Below, in pieces: positions 46,164-54,696 of a stretch of DNA of 54,726 nucleotides. Position numbers and translations under genes: made by a program. The stretch lies in the NCBI RefSeq assembly GCF_023555005.1, contig NZ_JAMJPJ010000023.1, positions 1 to 54,726 of the forward strand, given 5' to 3'. This stretch comes from Halomonas llamarensis (GTDB lineage: Bacteria > Pseudomonadota > Gammaproteobacteria > Pseudomonadales > Halomonadaceae). The notes below the pieces were generated by a model. The model was not told the DNA's origin and searched no databases. It saw only the letters and a list, made by a program, of their open reading frames with translations. Position 1 is the stretch's first letter, and every line of letters starts with the position of its first letter.

Positions 46164-48017
46164 ATGACCGCAGCGCCTTTGCAGCAGTTTTACATCCCGG
46201 AAGATCAATCGATCTACCTACTCAGTCACCAGGATGCGCGCAAGTTAAAAGAGTGGGTAGCGCTATGCCAAACCCAGCTATCCCAGCTGGGTTACCGGGA
46301 TATCGAGCTGATTGGCAAGGGCGCTTACGGCTTCGTGTTTGCCGGGCGTACCACGCCGTCGCGGGGAAAGATTCCGCGCGATTTGGTGTTTAAGTTCTCG
46401 CGAATCACGCTGCCTACTCACCTGCAGGAACGCCTTGAGGAGGAGGCGTTTATGCTGGAGCAAGTCGTACACCCTCGAATACCCGCACTGGAAGCGTATC
46501 AACGCGTGCACGGCCAGTCGATTTTAGCCATGGAGCGCGCGCCCGGTTGGAACCTAGAAGAAGTCTCGCTGCGCGAAGGTAGGCTATCCCCGCGTTTGAT
46601 CGTGCGGATTGCCGCCCAGTTGGCGGATATTCTCAAGGCGCTGCGGCGGGAATCCGGTCCCCAAGCGCGCCCCGTGGTGCATGGCGATATTAAACCCTCC
46701 AATTTGGTGTTTGACCCTGCGCGCGAAGCGATTGCATTGATCGACTGGGGATCGTCAGTGTTTGCCCAGCTTGATGCCAAGCTTCAGTTTGTCGCCGCCA
46801 ATGTGATGGAGTTGATGTCGTCAGACCTACAGCAAACTAACGCGCGGTTGGGCGATGTCTACTTTATTGGCGAGGAGCAGCTTAACGGCGCGTTGTCCTC
46901 GCCGCGTTTTGACGAGCAGGGCGCGGCGGGTACGCTGTATGCGCTGGCGTCGGCACAATCTTGCCGCTTTGGCTATCGGGCGATCCCCGCCACGTCGCTA
47001 GGGTTGCCGATGGAATTTGCTCGCACGTTAGATGGTATGCTGGATAGCGATCCGGCGGTGCGCCGTCGCGCCGGGGATCACTTTCTAGACGCGATGCCGC
47101 GGTTGGCCAACCTTGTCATGCTGGACTTGCCTTCACCGGAGCCTTTGCCGCTGATTCCTGTGTGGGCGCGGCCGAGCGAGCGTGAGATCGATACCGTGGT
47201 ATATAGCTCGCGTAAATCCTTCTTGCGTGAAGCCAACGTCGTGGAAACCCTTAACGACGTCAATGACGTGCAGCTTGACCGCTACTACAAGCAGTTCATG
47301 CAAGGCATGGGTGAAACCGAAAAAGCGTTTTTGGCCTCGGTCAGTCGGTTGGGGAAATACCCCGTGGTAGGGGGGTTGGCGGTACACTGGGGGCGTGAGG
47401 GGGTGTATATCGATTCGTCGCTTAACCTGCACGACCCGGCGCTAAAACCCGCTTTTACCCAGGCGGTGAACAATATGGTGCATCTTGCGCGCGCCATTCA
47501 CCGTCAAGGTGTTTTCAAAAGCTGCCTGTTCGATGCGCGTAAAACGCTTCACCTAGAACGCAACTCGGCAAGTGAGTCGTTTTATCCCGAGCCTTCAATG
47601 ACGATTCCCTATGAGGTGAGCGATATGCCTGAGGTGGAGGATAGCTCGCGTCAGCACAGTTACTTCGAAGACGGTCCTGATCCGGAAGAGCATCTTGCCT
47701 TGCCATCGCCGATTATCATGGCGCTTGAGCGGCTCAACGCCATCCACCACACCGGCATGATTATTTTCGAGGCGTTACCGGAGCATCTCAAAATTCATAG
47801 CTACTATCGGTTGCTTGATGCCCATCAGGAAGCCGAGTTTCAGCGCCAACTGGCGGTAATATTAGCCGCTGTGCCCGATATTGAGGGTCTCGGTGTTTCG
47901 GGCTATATGAAGATGCCCTACAAAGATACTCGCGCGTTCACCCACCTTGCGCGTCAGCCTGAGCGTTTTTATCCGCGCGATCCACGCAAGTTCTTAGCGC
48001 TCCAGCATGAGGTATAG
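46164..48017 (+). CDS. eukaryotic-like protein kinase with an unknown C-terminal domain
   Basis: A 617-residue soluble protein. The N-terminal kinase domain (about 45-315) has the glycine loop GKGAYGFVF (51-59), the ATP-anchoring Lys77 (LVFKFSR), the catalytic loop HGDIKPSN (173-180, Asp175 and Asn180) and a DWG metal motif (194-196), so it looks active. HGD in place of HRD suggests no activation-loop control. The remaining 300 residues match no family I recognise. There is no membrane span or extracellular sensor. It follows bkdB by 86 bases on the same strand. Its last 24 bases overlap the end of the convergent lipoprotein gene. Confidence 0.82.
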   Translation: MTAAPLQQFYIPEDQSIYLLSHQDARKLKEWVALCQTQLSQLGYRDIELIGKGAYGFVFAGRTTPSRGKIPRDLVFKFSRITLPTHLQERLEEEAFMLEQVVHPRIPALEAYQRVHGQSILAMERAPGWNLEEVSLREGRLSPRLIVRIAAQLADILKALRRESGPQARPVVHGDIKPSNLVFDPAREAIALIDWGSSVFAQLDAKLQFVAANVMELMSSDLQQTNARLGDVYFIGEEQLNGALSSPRFDEQGAAGTLYALASAQSCRFGYRAIPATSLGLPMEFARTLDGMLDSDPAVRRRAGDHFLDAMPRLANLVMLDLPSPEPLPLIPVWARPSEREIDTVVYSSRKSFLREANVVETLNDVNDVQLDRYYKQFMQGMGETEKAFLASVSRLGKYPVVGGLAVHWGREGVYIDSSLNLHDPALKPAFTQAVNNMVHLARAIHRQGVFKSCLFDARKTLHLERNSASESFYPEPSMTIPYEVSDMPEVEDSSRQHSYFEDGPDPEEHLALPSPIIMALERLNAIHHTGMIIFEALPEHLKIHSYYRLLDAHQEAEFQRQLAVILAAVPDIEGLGVSGYMKMPYKDTRAFTHLARQPERFYPRDPRKFLALQHEV

Positions 48018-48602
48018 CCATTGAACTAGAGCTTGATTGACATTTTCGGCCGCTATGCCAAGGGCGTTGACAACGGCATCGACGCTTTCATTATTGGCGG
48101 CCTGCGAGGCCTGAAGTTGGGTAGTGGCAAGGCGCTCGCCGCTAGCGCTGTCTTGTAGCACAAGGTCTACGCGCATCACCGCCAGAGGCGTGCCGTCGGT
48201 ATAGACGATGTGAAAGTCCCGTAATTCACTGGTGAGTTGGTAATCAACGCCTTGGCGGTCAGCGCTCACGTGGCTGACAATCGCGCTTTGTTGGATGGCC
48301 TCAATCCATGCGCTTTGTAACATGGCAGGCGCGTCTTCGTACCAGCGTGCACCGCCGTAAACGCTGACTTGGTTCCCATGCGGCCAAACGACAATGCTGT
48401 CGCTGCCCAAAAGCCTACCGGCCGCTGGGGGGAGCACGCTTAGCACCACCGGCTGGAGCGGGGCGTCAATCGCTTTGATCCCTGGCGCAGGAAGTCGGTA
48501 CAGTTGATTTGGCGTCGTTTCGGGCAGTACCGAACAGCCGCTGATGAGTAAGGCGATCAGCAAGAGAAGCGAAGGAAATTTAAGGATTTTGGGGTATCTC
48601 AT
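47994..48602 (-). CDS. ABC-type transport auxiliary lipoprotein (PqiC/DUF330-like)
   Basis: A 202-residue lipoprotein with a signal peptide and lipobox (LISGC, Cys23). The body (PNQLYRLPAP, VVLSVLPPAAGRLLGSDSIVVW, QVSVYGGARWYEDAPAMLQSAWIEAI) matches the PqiC/YmbA family, which works with MCE proteins at the outer membrane. Its start overlaps the MCE gene's stop as ATGA. It is the last gene of the leftward operon. Confidence 0.87.
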   Translation of the reverse strand: MRYPKILKFPSLLLLIALLISGCSVLPETTPNQLYRLPAPGIKAIDAPLQPVVLSVLPPAAGRLLGSDSIVVWPHGNQVSVYGGARWYEDAPAMLQSAWIEAIQQSAIVSHVSADRQGVDYQLTSELRDFHIVYTDGTPLAVMRVDLVLQDSASGERLATTQLQASQAANNESVDAVVNALGIAAENVNQALVQWLYLMLER

Positions 48603-49549
48603 GGCCGAAACTCCTGAATGCTATCGCCGCCGAAGAGAAAGTCTCGCGGATTCTCTTCTAGGCGTCGAGCCGCGCGGTTGAGGTTGTTGAGCGTCGTGCG
48701 CAGCTCTTCCATTGCAGGGGCAAGCGACTGAGAGCTGGCTGCTGAGTTTTCTAGCGTTGTTTTAAGCGCGGGGGCATTGGTATCAATTAAAGCACTTAAG
48801 CGCTGAGACGCTTGGTTTATCGACTCAGCGGCACGCGTAGAGGAAACCACAAGTTCATTTCCTTCCTGCGTAAGAAGCCGGTTGGCCTCTTGGCTAAGCA
48901 AACGAAGCTGTCCCAGTGTTTCTCGCGCTTCTTGGGTGAGGGCGGTGAATTCCCTTACGCTAAGTTCAAACTGTTGCTGCTGACTGGCTAACCCTCCGCT
49001 GATGGACTCTACGTTGGCAATAATTTGACTTATACGCTCTGTGCTTTCTTGTTCAAAGAGCGTATTGAGGTTGCTTAGCAACTGGCTGACATTACCCACG
49101 ATCGCTTCACCGTCGGAGAGCAGCGAATCAAGCGGTGAGGGTTCGGCCAAAATTTGTGGCAGCGAGCCGTCTGATGAGGCAAGCATAGGGCTTTCGGGGG
49201 TGCCGCCGTAAAGCTGTAAGGTCATGCTGCCAGTGATATTGGCAAGCCCTAAACGCGCTCGGGTATCTTGTTTAATCGGGACGCTGCTCTCAACGCGTAT
49301 TAACGCCAATACCTGACGGGGGTCGTTGGGGTTTAGACGCATATTGACGACGTTACCCACGTCGATACCGCTATACTCCACTCGGCTACCGACACTCAAG
49401 CCACTAACCGCGCGATTGAATACCACTTCAAAGTGCTGGTATTCACGCTCCATGCTGGCTTTCGTCATCCATAGCGAAAACAGCACAGCGCCCGTTAGCG
49501 TCAGCAGTGTGAACAGGCCAATGACCACATGGTGGGCGCGTGTTTCCAT
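48599..49549 (-). CDS. MCE-domain protein (MlaD-like)
   Basis: A 316-residue protein with one N-terminal membrane span (about 8-28) and one MCE domain (about 38-120: YQHFEVVFNRAVSGLSVGSRVEYSGI, ANITGSMTLQLYGG), followed by a long helical region (about 140-300). It should form a periplasmic ring that carries lipids between the ABC transporter and the lipoprotein. The start at 49549 has GGAGG upstream and overlaps the ATPase stop by one base; upstream in-frame codons lie inside the ATPase gene. Confidence 0.9.
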   Translation of the reverse strand: METRAHHVVIGLFTLLTLTGAVLFSLWMTKASMEREYQHFEVVFNRAVSGLSVGSRVEYSGIDVGNVVNMRLNPNDPRQVLALIRVESSVPIKQDTRARLGLANITGSMTLQLYGGTPESPMLASSDGSLPQILAEPSPLDSLLSDGEAIVGNVSQLLSNLNTLFEQESTERISQIIANVESISGGLASQQQQFELSVREFTALTQEARETLGQLRLLSQEANRLLTQEGNELVVSSTRAAESINQASQRLSALIDTNAPALKTTLENSAASSQSLAPAMEELRTTLNNLNRAARRLEENPRDFLFGGDSIQEFRP

Positions 49550-50325
49550 TAAGTTGCCTCCTGGGCCGCATGGGTTGCCGCGCGTCCACGCGGACCGTGA
49601 AAATAGTCTTGTATCCACGCATCATCAGTGGCGGCCACGTTGGCAAGGGTATCAGCGACGAGCACGCGTTTTTGCGATATCACCGCAACCCGGTCGCAAA
49701 CGGTATAGAGCGTATCAAGATCGTGAGTGACGAGAAAAACACAAAAGCCTAATGCGTCGCGTAGTGTTAAAAGTAGTTGGTCAAACTTGGCGGCGCTGAT
49801 GGGATCAAGTCCAGCGGTGGGTTCATCCAAAAAAAGCACGTCTGGGTCGAGGGCCAGTGCCCGGGCAAGCGCTGCACGCTTTACCATACCTCCCGAAAGC
49901 GCAGCGGGCATTTGCTGCGCTGCACTGGGATTTAACCCCACAAGCGCTAGCTTCATACGGGCGATATGTTCAGCGTCTTGGCGCGATAGCGGTGTATGCT
50001 CCACCAATGGCAGCGCAATATTTTCCTCCAGGTTCAGCGAGCTATAAAGTGCGCCTTGCTGAAATAATACCCCAAAGCGACGTTCAACGGCGGCACGTTG
50101 CGCCGCGCTTAAGGTATTTAACCGTTGACCAAAGACGCGTATCTCCCCGGCGTCAATCGGCTTGAGCCCGACGATGCTGCGCAAGAGTACCGATTTCCCG
50201 GTACCCGAACCGCCCACTACACCTAAAATCTCACCGTGCTTTAAGGTTAAGTTAAGATCTTGGTGCACTACATTCGTACCAAAGCGGTTTTCCAAACGCT
50301 CAATATCAATAACGGTGTCATCCAT
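49549..50325 (-). CDS. ABC transporter ATP-binding protein (MlaF-like)
   Basis: A 258-residue ATPase with Walker A (GGSGTGKSVLLR), signature (LSGGMVKRAALARALALDPD), Walker B (VLFLDEPTAGLDP) and the H-loop (VTHDLDTL). The LSGGMVKR signature is typical of MlaF, so it powers the MCE system. The start codon overlaps the permease stop by one base. Confidence 0.91.
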   Translation of the reverse strand: MDDTVIDIERLENRFGTNVVHQDLNLTLKHGEILGVVGGSGTGKSVLLRSIVGLKPIDAGEIRVFGQRLNTLSAAQRAAVERRFGVLFQQGALYSSLNLEENIALPLVEHTPLSRQDAEHIARMKLALVGLNPSAAQQMPAALSGGMVKRAALARALALDPDVLFLDEPTAGLDPISAAKFDQLLLTLRDALGFCVFLVTHDLDTLYTVCDRVAVISQKRVLVADTLANVAATDDAWIQDYFHGPRGRAATHAAQEAT

Positions 50326-51449
50326 TACCAGCCCATCTCCATAAAGTAGAGCGCGGCGAGCGCATCCAGCAAAATGACCATAAAAATCGATTGCACCACA
50401 CTTGAGGTGGTGTGCTCGCCCACCGATTGAGCGCTACCACTGACCTTAAATCCTTCCGCGCAGCCAATCAGCGCAATCACAAGAGCAAATAGCGGGGCCT
50501 TTACGATACCTGCGAAAAAGTGCGTGACGGCAATATCACGCTCAACAATGCGAATGAATTGGGCTAGCGGAATATCCAGTGCAATAACGCCGACTAAGGC
50601 ACCACCTAACATGCCACTGAGTGTACCAATAAAGGCGAGCAGGGGCAGGCTGACCCACAGCGCAAGCACACGCGGCAGTACTAAAAGCTCAATCGGGTCG
50701 AGGCCTTGGGTGCGCAGCGCATCGAGTTCTTCGTTGGACTTCATGGAGCCTAGCTGCGCGGTAAAGGCGCTGGCGGTACGCCCAGCCAGCATAATGGCTG
50801 CTAGCAGTACACCAAACTCGCGCAGAAACGAGAACACGACCAAATTTACGGTGTAAATCGTCGCGCCAAAGCTTTCTAGCACAGTGGCGCCCAAAAAGGC
50901 CACCACAGCACCCACCATGAACGTCAATAACATCACGATGGGCACGGCATTGAGTCCGGTTTGCTGAATATGAGAAACCGTTGCGGTGACGCGCCATCGG
51001 TTAGGCCGCCAGGCCGTGCGTGCCAGCGCTGAAAGCACCAAACCCAAAAAGCCAAGCAGATACTTTTGCTGCAAAAAAAGCGACTCGATATGCTGGCCAA
51101 TCAATGCAAGCCCCTGGGTTAACGCACTCGAAGTTGGCTCAAGTGGTGAGTCTCGCTGCTGGGTAGTGATTGCTTCCGTCACGCTTATTATCAGGCTCTT
51201 ACGCTTAACGGGTAACATCGATGTAAGCGCCTGTATGCGAGTGGGTCCATACCACTCAATGAGTAACTGCGCCGCGGCGGTATCGAGGCGTGTCACGTTA
51301 TCAAGGCATAGCGTAGCAAAGCGGTCGGAGTCAATTTTCGCTAGCAGGCGCTGGATACGGGTAAAGTGTAAAAGTGTCCAGTCGCCGGTCAGTACCAGCT
51401 GCTCGCCGTTAGCTTCGATGTGGGCGGGGGACGAAGCATTATCATCCAC
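50325..51449 (-). CDS. MlaE-family permease with an N-terminal STAS domain
   Basis: A 374-residue protein. The first 95 residues look like a STAS domain (LVLTGDWTLLHFTRIQ, FATLCLDNVTRLDTAAAQLLIEW), and the rest is a MlaE-type permease with about five membrane helices (MLLTFMVGAVVAFLGATVLESFGA, REFGVLLAAIMLAGRTASAFTAQLGSMK). It thus joins what are MlaB and MlaE in E. coli. The start is taken as GTG 51449 because AGGAG lies eight bases upstream; GTG 51458, overlapping the SulP stop, is the alternative. Confidence 0.9.
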   Translation of the reverse strand: MDDNASSPAHIEANGEQLVLTGDWTLLHFTRIQRLLAKIDSDRFATLCLDNVTRLDTAAAQLLIEWYGPTRIQALTSMLPVKRKSLIISVTEAITTQQRDSPLEPTSSALTQGLALIGQHIESLFLQQKYLLGFLGLVLSALARTAWRPNRWRVTATVSHIQQTGLNAVPIVMLLTFMVGAVVAFLGATVLESFGATIYTVNLVVFSFLREFGVLLAAIMLAGRTASAFTAQLGSMKSNEELDALRTQGLDPIELLVLPRVLALWVSLPLLAFIGTLSGMLGGALVGVIALDIPLAQFIRIVERDIAVTHFFAGIVKAPLFALVIALIGCAEGFKVSGSAQSVGEHTTSSVVQSIFMVILLDALAALYFMEMGW

Positions 51450-51454
51450 TGATC

Positions 51455-53179
51455 TCACTCCTCAGGGATTTCAGTTGGGCGACTTAGTTCTCGCCAGGCC
51501 GCGTATGTACTTAAAAAAACGCGGCCGGTTAACGCCTCAAGAAAGTCGCTTAGTTTTAGTTTATCCATCACCGGCCCTTTGACCTCTGCCAAATGCAGCG
51601 TGACGTTGGAATCTTTTAGCCGCGCGTTGATGGCTTCCAAGCTCTCTAACGCCGATGCGTCGATCAAATTGACCGCCGAACAGACAATCACGACGTGCTC
51701 CAGTGCCGGGCGACTCGCGACCAAGTTATAGAGTGTGTCTTCTAAATAGCGGGCATTGGCAAAATAAAGGCTTTCGTCAATGCGCAACAGCGCGACGTGG
51801 TCGACGGTTTCAACATCGTGGCGGGTGATATTACGAAAATGCTCGGTACCTGGCACGCAACCCACTAGGGCGCTGTGCGGGCGGCTGGTGCGGTAAAGAA
51901 AAAGCGCAATCGAAAGCGTGATGCCACCAATGATCCCTGCTTCAATGCCCTCAACAAGCGTTAGCGTGATGGTAATCGCCATCGCGGCAAAATCACTGCG
52001 TGAATAGCGCCAGGTTTGGCGTAGCGTGGGAAAGTCCACCAGGGTTAAGATCGACACCGTGATGGTGGCCGCCAAGGTGGCGATGGGTAAGTAGTAAAGC
52101 CAGCCGGTAAACGCAAATGTGACCAGCGCAATACCCAAGGCGGCGAATGCCCCCGCTGCGGGAGTCTGCGCACCGGCATCAAAGTTAATGACCGTACGCG
52201 ATAGCCCGCCGGTGACCGGCATACCGCTGGTGACGCCTGCCGCTAAGTTGGCAGCGCCTAAGCCGATGAGTTCTTGATTAGGAGAAATACGTTGGCGGCG
52301 TTTAGCCGCCAGCATCTGCCCCATAGAAACCGATTCCACAAACCCGACCAAACTAATTAGCAGGGCTGGGATAAAAAGGGCCGACCATAACGAAGAATTT
52401 GACCAGGGGAAGCTTAACGGTGGCAAGCCGGTCGGGATGTTGCCGATGGTGGCAACATCGGCACTGTCAAGTTGCCAATACCAAGTTGCCAGTGTGGTGG
52501 CTATCACGGCAAAGACAGGGCCTGCCTTGGCGATAAGATCCGCCAGCCCAAGCGAAAAGCCGATGCGCTGCAAGCTGCTTTTGCCGTAGCGGCGCATCAG
52601 CACCAAAAACGCTAGCGTGCTCGCCCCAATAATCGCCGTTGGAAGGTTAAACGCGGCTAGGTTGGTTAGCAGTGTCATCAATCGCTCAACGAGCGTAAAT
52701 CCACTGCTTTCCACGCCTAACAGTGCGCTGAGTTGACTGGCGGCAATCAAGATGCCCGACGCAGTGAGAAAACCTGAAATCACCGGGTGGCTTAAGAAGT
52801 TGCTAAAAAAGCCCATTTTTAGCAAGCCCATGATGACCAATATGGCGCCAGAAAGCAGCGCGAGTACAAGTGCTGCCTCCAAATACATCGCGCTACCTGG
52901 AGTGGCAACGTTAGAAAGAGCTGCGCCGGTCATTAGGGCAATAATGGCCACAGGGCCAATGGCTAAGGTACGACTGGTGCCAAACAACGTATAAAATAGT
53001 TGCGGGAGTATACTCGCGTAAAGGCCGACAACGGCCGGTAGACCTGCAAGCAGCGCGTAGGCAAGCGATTGCGGAATCACCATGGCGGTAACAATCAGGC
53101 CCGCCAACGCATCGGCTGCCAATAAGCGTCGATGATAATGGGGTAGCCAGGCCAAAATGGGAACGTAACGTTTGAGCAT
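51455..53179 (-). CDS. SulP family anion transporter
   Basis: A 574-residue membrane transporter of the SulP/SLC26 family. About twelve to fourteen membrane segments (start MLKRYVPILAWLPHY, then ALAGLIVTAMVIPQSLAYALLAGLP, the family signature) are followed by a C-terminal STAS domain (about 435-555). The substrate could be sulfate, bicarbonate or another anion. It heads the leftward operon ahead of the MCE genes. ATG 53179 is the family start; an in-frame TTG at 53203 is possible. Confidence 0.9.
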   Translation of the reverse strand: MLKRYVPILAWLPHYHRRLLAADALAGLIVTAMVIPQSLAYALLAGLPAVVGLYASILPQLFYTLFGTSRTLAIGPVAIIALMTGAALSNVATPGSAMYLEAALVLALLSGAILVIMGLLKMGFFSNFLSHPVISGFLTASGILIAASQLSALLGVESSGFTLVERLMTLLTNLAAFNLPTAIIGASTLAFLVLMRRYGKSSLQRIGFSLGLADLIAKAGPVFAVIATTLATWYWQLDSADVATIGNIPTGLPPLSFPWSNSSLWSALFIPALLISLVGFVESVSMGQMLAAKRRQRISPNQELIGLGAANLAAGVTSGMPVTGGLSRTVINFDAGAQTPAAGAFAALGIALVTFAFTGWLYYLPIATLAATITVSILTLVDFPTLRQTWRYSRSDFAAMAITITLTLVEGIEAGIIGGITLSIALFLYRTSRPHSALVGCVPGTEHFRNITRHDVETVDHVALLRIDESLYFANARYLEDTLYNLVASRPALEHVVIVCSAVNLIDASALESLEAINARLKDSNVTLHLAEVKGPVMDKLKLSDFLEALTGRVFLSTYAAWRELSRPTEIPEE

Positions 53180-53317
53180 GAGCCTTTTAGCAAGTTGGGG
53201 CAAAAAAGTCGCGACAACGCGATGATGACCAGATTAAACGATATTGGTCTTAACGTTGAGGCTTGTTTAGCATCGATGCAAGCAGGCGGATATTCGAACC
53301 CTATAAAGGAGTCACCT

Positions 53318-54592
53318 ATGAAACGTGAAACCCTCGCCCTCCATCATGGCTACGAGCCTGATAATCAGCACGCCGTGGCGGTACCCATTCATCAAACGAC
53401 TTCGTTTTCGTTTGATAATGCCCAGCACGCCGCGGATCTTTTTGATCTTAAGGTCGAAGGCAATATCTATTCGCGCATTATGAACCCAACGTGTGCAGTG
53501 CTGGAGCAGCGCTTGGCCGCGCTGGAAGGCGGCATCGCCGGGTTAGCTGTCGCGTCGGGCATGGCGGCGATTACCTACGCAATTCAGACCATTGCCGAGG
53601 CGGGTGATAATATCGTCTCCATTAGCGAGCTCTATGGCGGCACATACAACCTTTTCGCTCACACCTTGCCGCGTCAAGGCATTAACGTGCGCTTTGCGGA
53701 TAAGGATGATTTTGACGGTATTGAAGGCTTGATTGATGGGCGCACGAAAGCCGTTTTCTGCGAAAGCATCGGTAACCCATCAGGCGGCGTGGTGGATATT
53801 GCCAAACTCGCTGAGATCGCTCACCGCCATGGCGTACCGGTCATCGTTGATAACACCACGGCGACACCTTTCCTGTGCCGACCAATTGAGCACGGGGCCG
53901 ATATCGTTGTGCAGTCGGCGACCAAGTATATTGGTGGTCACGGTACCACCGTTGGCGGGGTTATTATCGATTCAGGTACCTTCCCATGGGCAGAAAACGC
54001 CAACCGCTTTCCTCTTTTGACCGAGCCAGATGTCTCCTACCACGGCGTCAGCTACACCCGCGATGTGGGTGACGCTGCGTTTATCGCGCGTGCCCGTGTT
54101 GTCCCGTTGCGTAATATGGGGGCGGCACTTTCGGCGCAAGCCGCCTGGAATTTGCTTCAGGGGCTTGAGACATTATCGCTGCGTATCGAGCGTATTTGTG
54201 CCAATACCTTAACAGTGGCAAAACACCTGGAAGCGCACCCTCAGGTGAAGTGGGTTCACTATGCAGGGCTTGAGAGCCACCCGGATCATGCCTTGGCCAA
54301 GCGTTACATGCAGGGGCATGCTTCTGGCATCTTGAGTTTTGGCATTGAAGGAGGTCAAGCCGCCGGCGAGCGTTTCTATGATGCATTGGGGTTGATTTTG
54401 CGCTTGGTGAATATTGGCGATGCCAAAAGCTGTTCTTCCATTCCGGCGTCAACGACGCATCGGCAGTTAAACGAGGATGAGCTTAAAACGGCCGGGGTAA
54501 CGCCCGATATGGTGCGCTTGTCGATTGGCATTGAGCACGTTGATGACTTACTTGCCGATATTGACCAAGCATTGGCTACGGCTAAGGTCTAA
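53318..54592 (+). CDS. metY: O-acetylhomoserine sulfhydrylase
   Basis: A 424-residue pyridoxal-phosphate enzyme of the Cys/Met metabolism family that makes homocysteine from O-acetylhomoserine and sulfide. Marks are [24 protein letters not shown], the cofactor Lys203 in [12 protein letters not shown], and the C-terminal [20 protein letters not shown] with [14 protein letters not shown]. The length fits MetY rather than the shorter MetB or MetC. ATG 53318 has AAAGGA seven bases upstream; the frame is open back to 53195 without a ribosome site. It diverges from the SulP gene. Confidence 0.92.
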   Translation: MKRETLALHHGYEPDNQHAVAVPIHQTTSFSFDNAQHAADLFDLKVEGNIYSRIMNPTCAVLEQRLAALEGGIAGLAVASGMAAITYAIQTIAEAGDNIVSISELYGGTYNLFAHTLPRQGINVRFADKDDFDGIEGLIDGRTKAVFCESIGNPSGGVVDIAKLAEIAHRHGVPVIVDNTTATPFLCRPIEHGADIVVQSATKYIGGHGTTVGGVIIDSGTFPWAENANRFPLLTEPDVSYHGVSYTRDVGDAAFIARARVVPLRNMGAALSAQAAWNLLQGLETLSLRIERICANTLTVAKHLEAHPQVKWVHYAGLESHPDHALAKRYMQGHASGILSFGIEGGQAAGERFYDALGLILRLVNIGDAKSCSSIPASTTHRQLNEDELKTAGVTPDMVRLSIGIEHVDDLLADIDQALATAKV

Positions 54593-54647
54593 CCGCTAAT
54601 ACTAGGGCGTGTTGACGTTTGATCGAAGATGATTTGGCAGGATAGGG

Positions 54648-54695
54648 GCAAGCTCGCAGAATAGAGGTTCTCACGCCAACAAACTGCGAGCTTGC
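54648..54695 (+). promoter_or_regulatory. stem-loop just before the transposase start
   Basis: GCAAGCTCGCAG (54648-54659) and CTGCGAGCTTGC (54684-54695) form a perfect 12-bp stem that ends one base before the transposase ATG at 54697. It would enclose the ribosome-binding region of an incoming transcript. Confidence 0.6.
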
Positions 54696-54696
54696 G

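Noticed and set aside
53204..53317. Search for a SAM or cobalamin riboswitch upstream of metY
   Set aside because: The gap is only 114 bases and shows no pairing pattern or conserved core of these elements.
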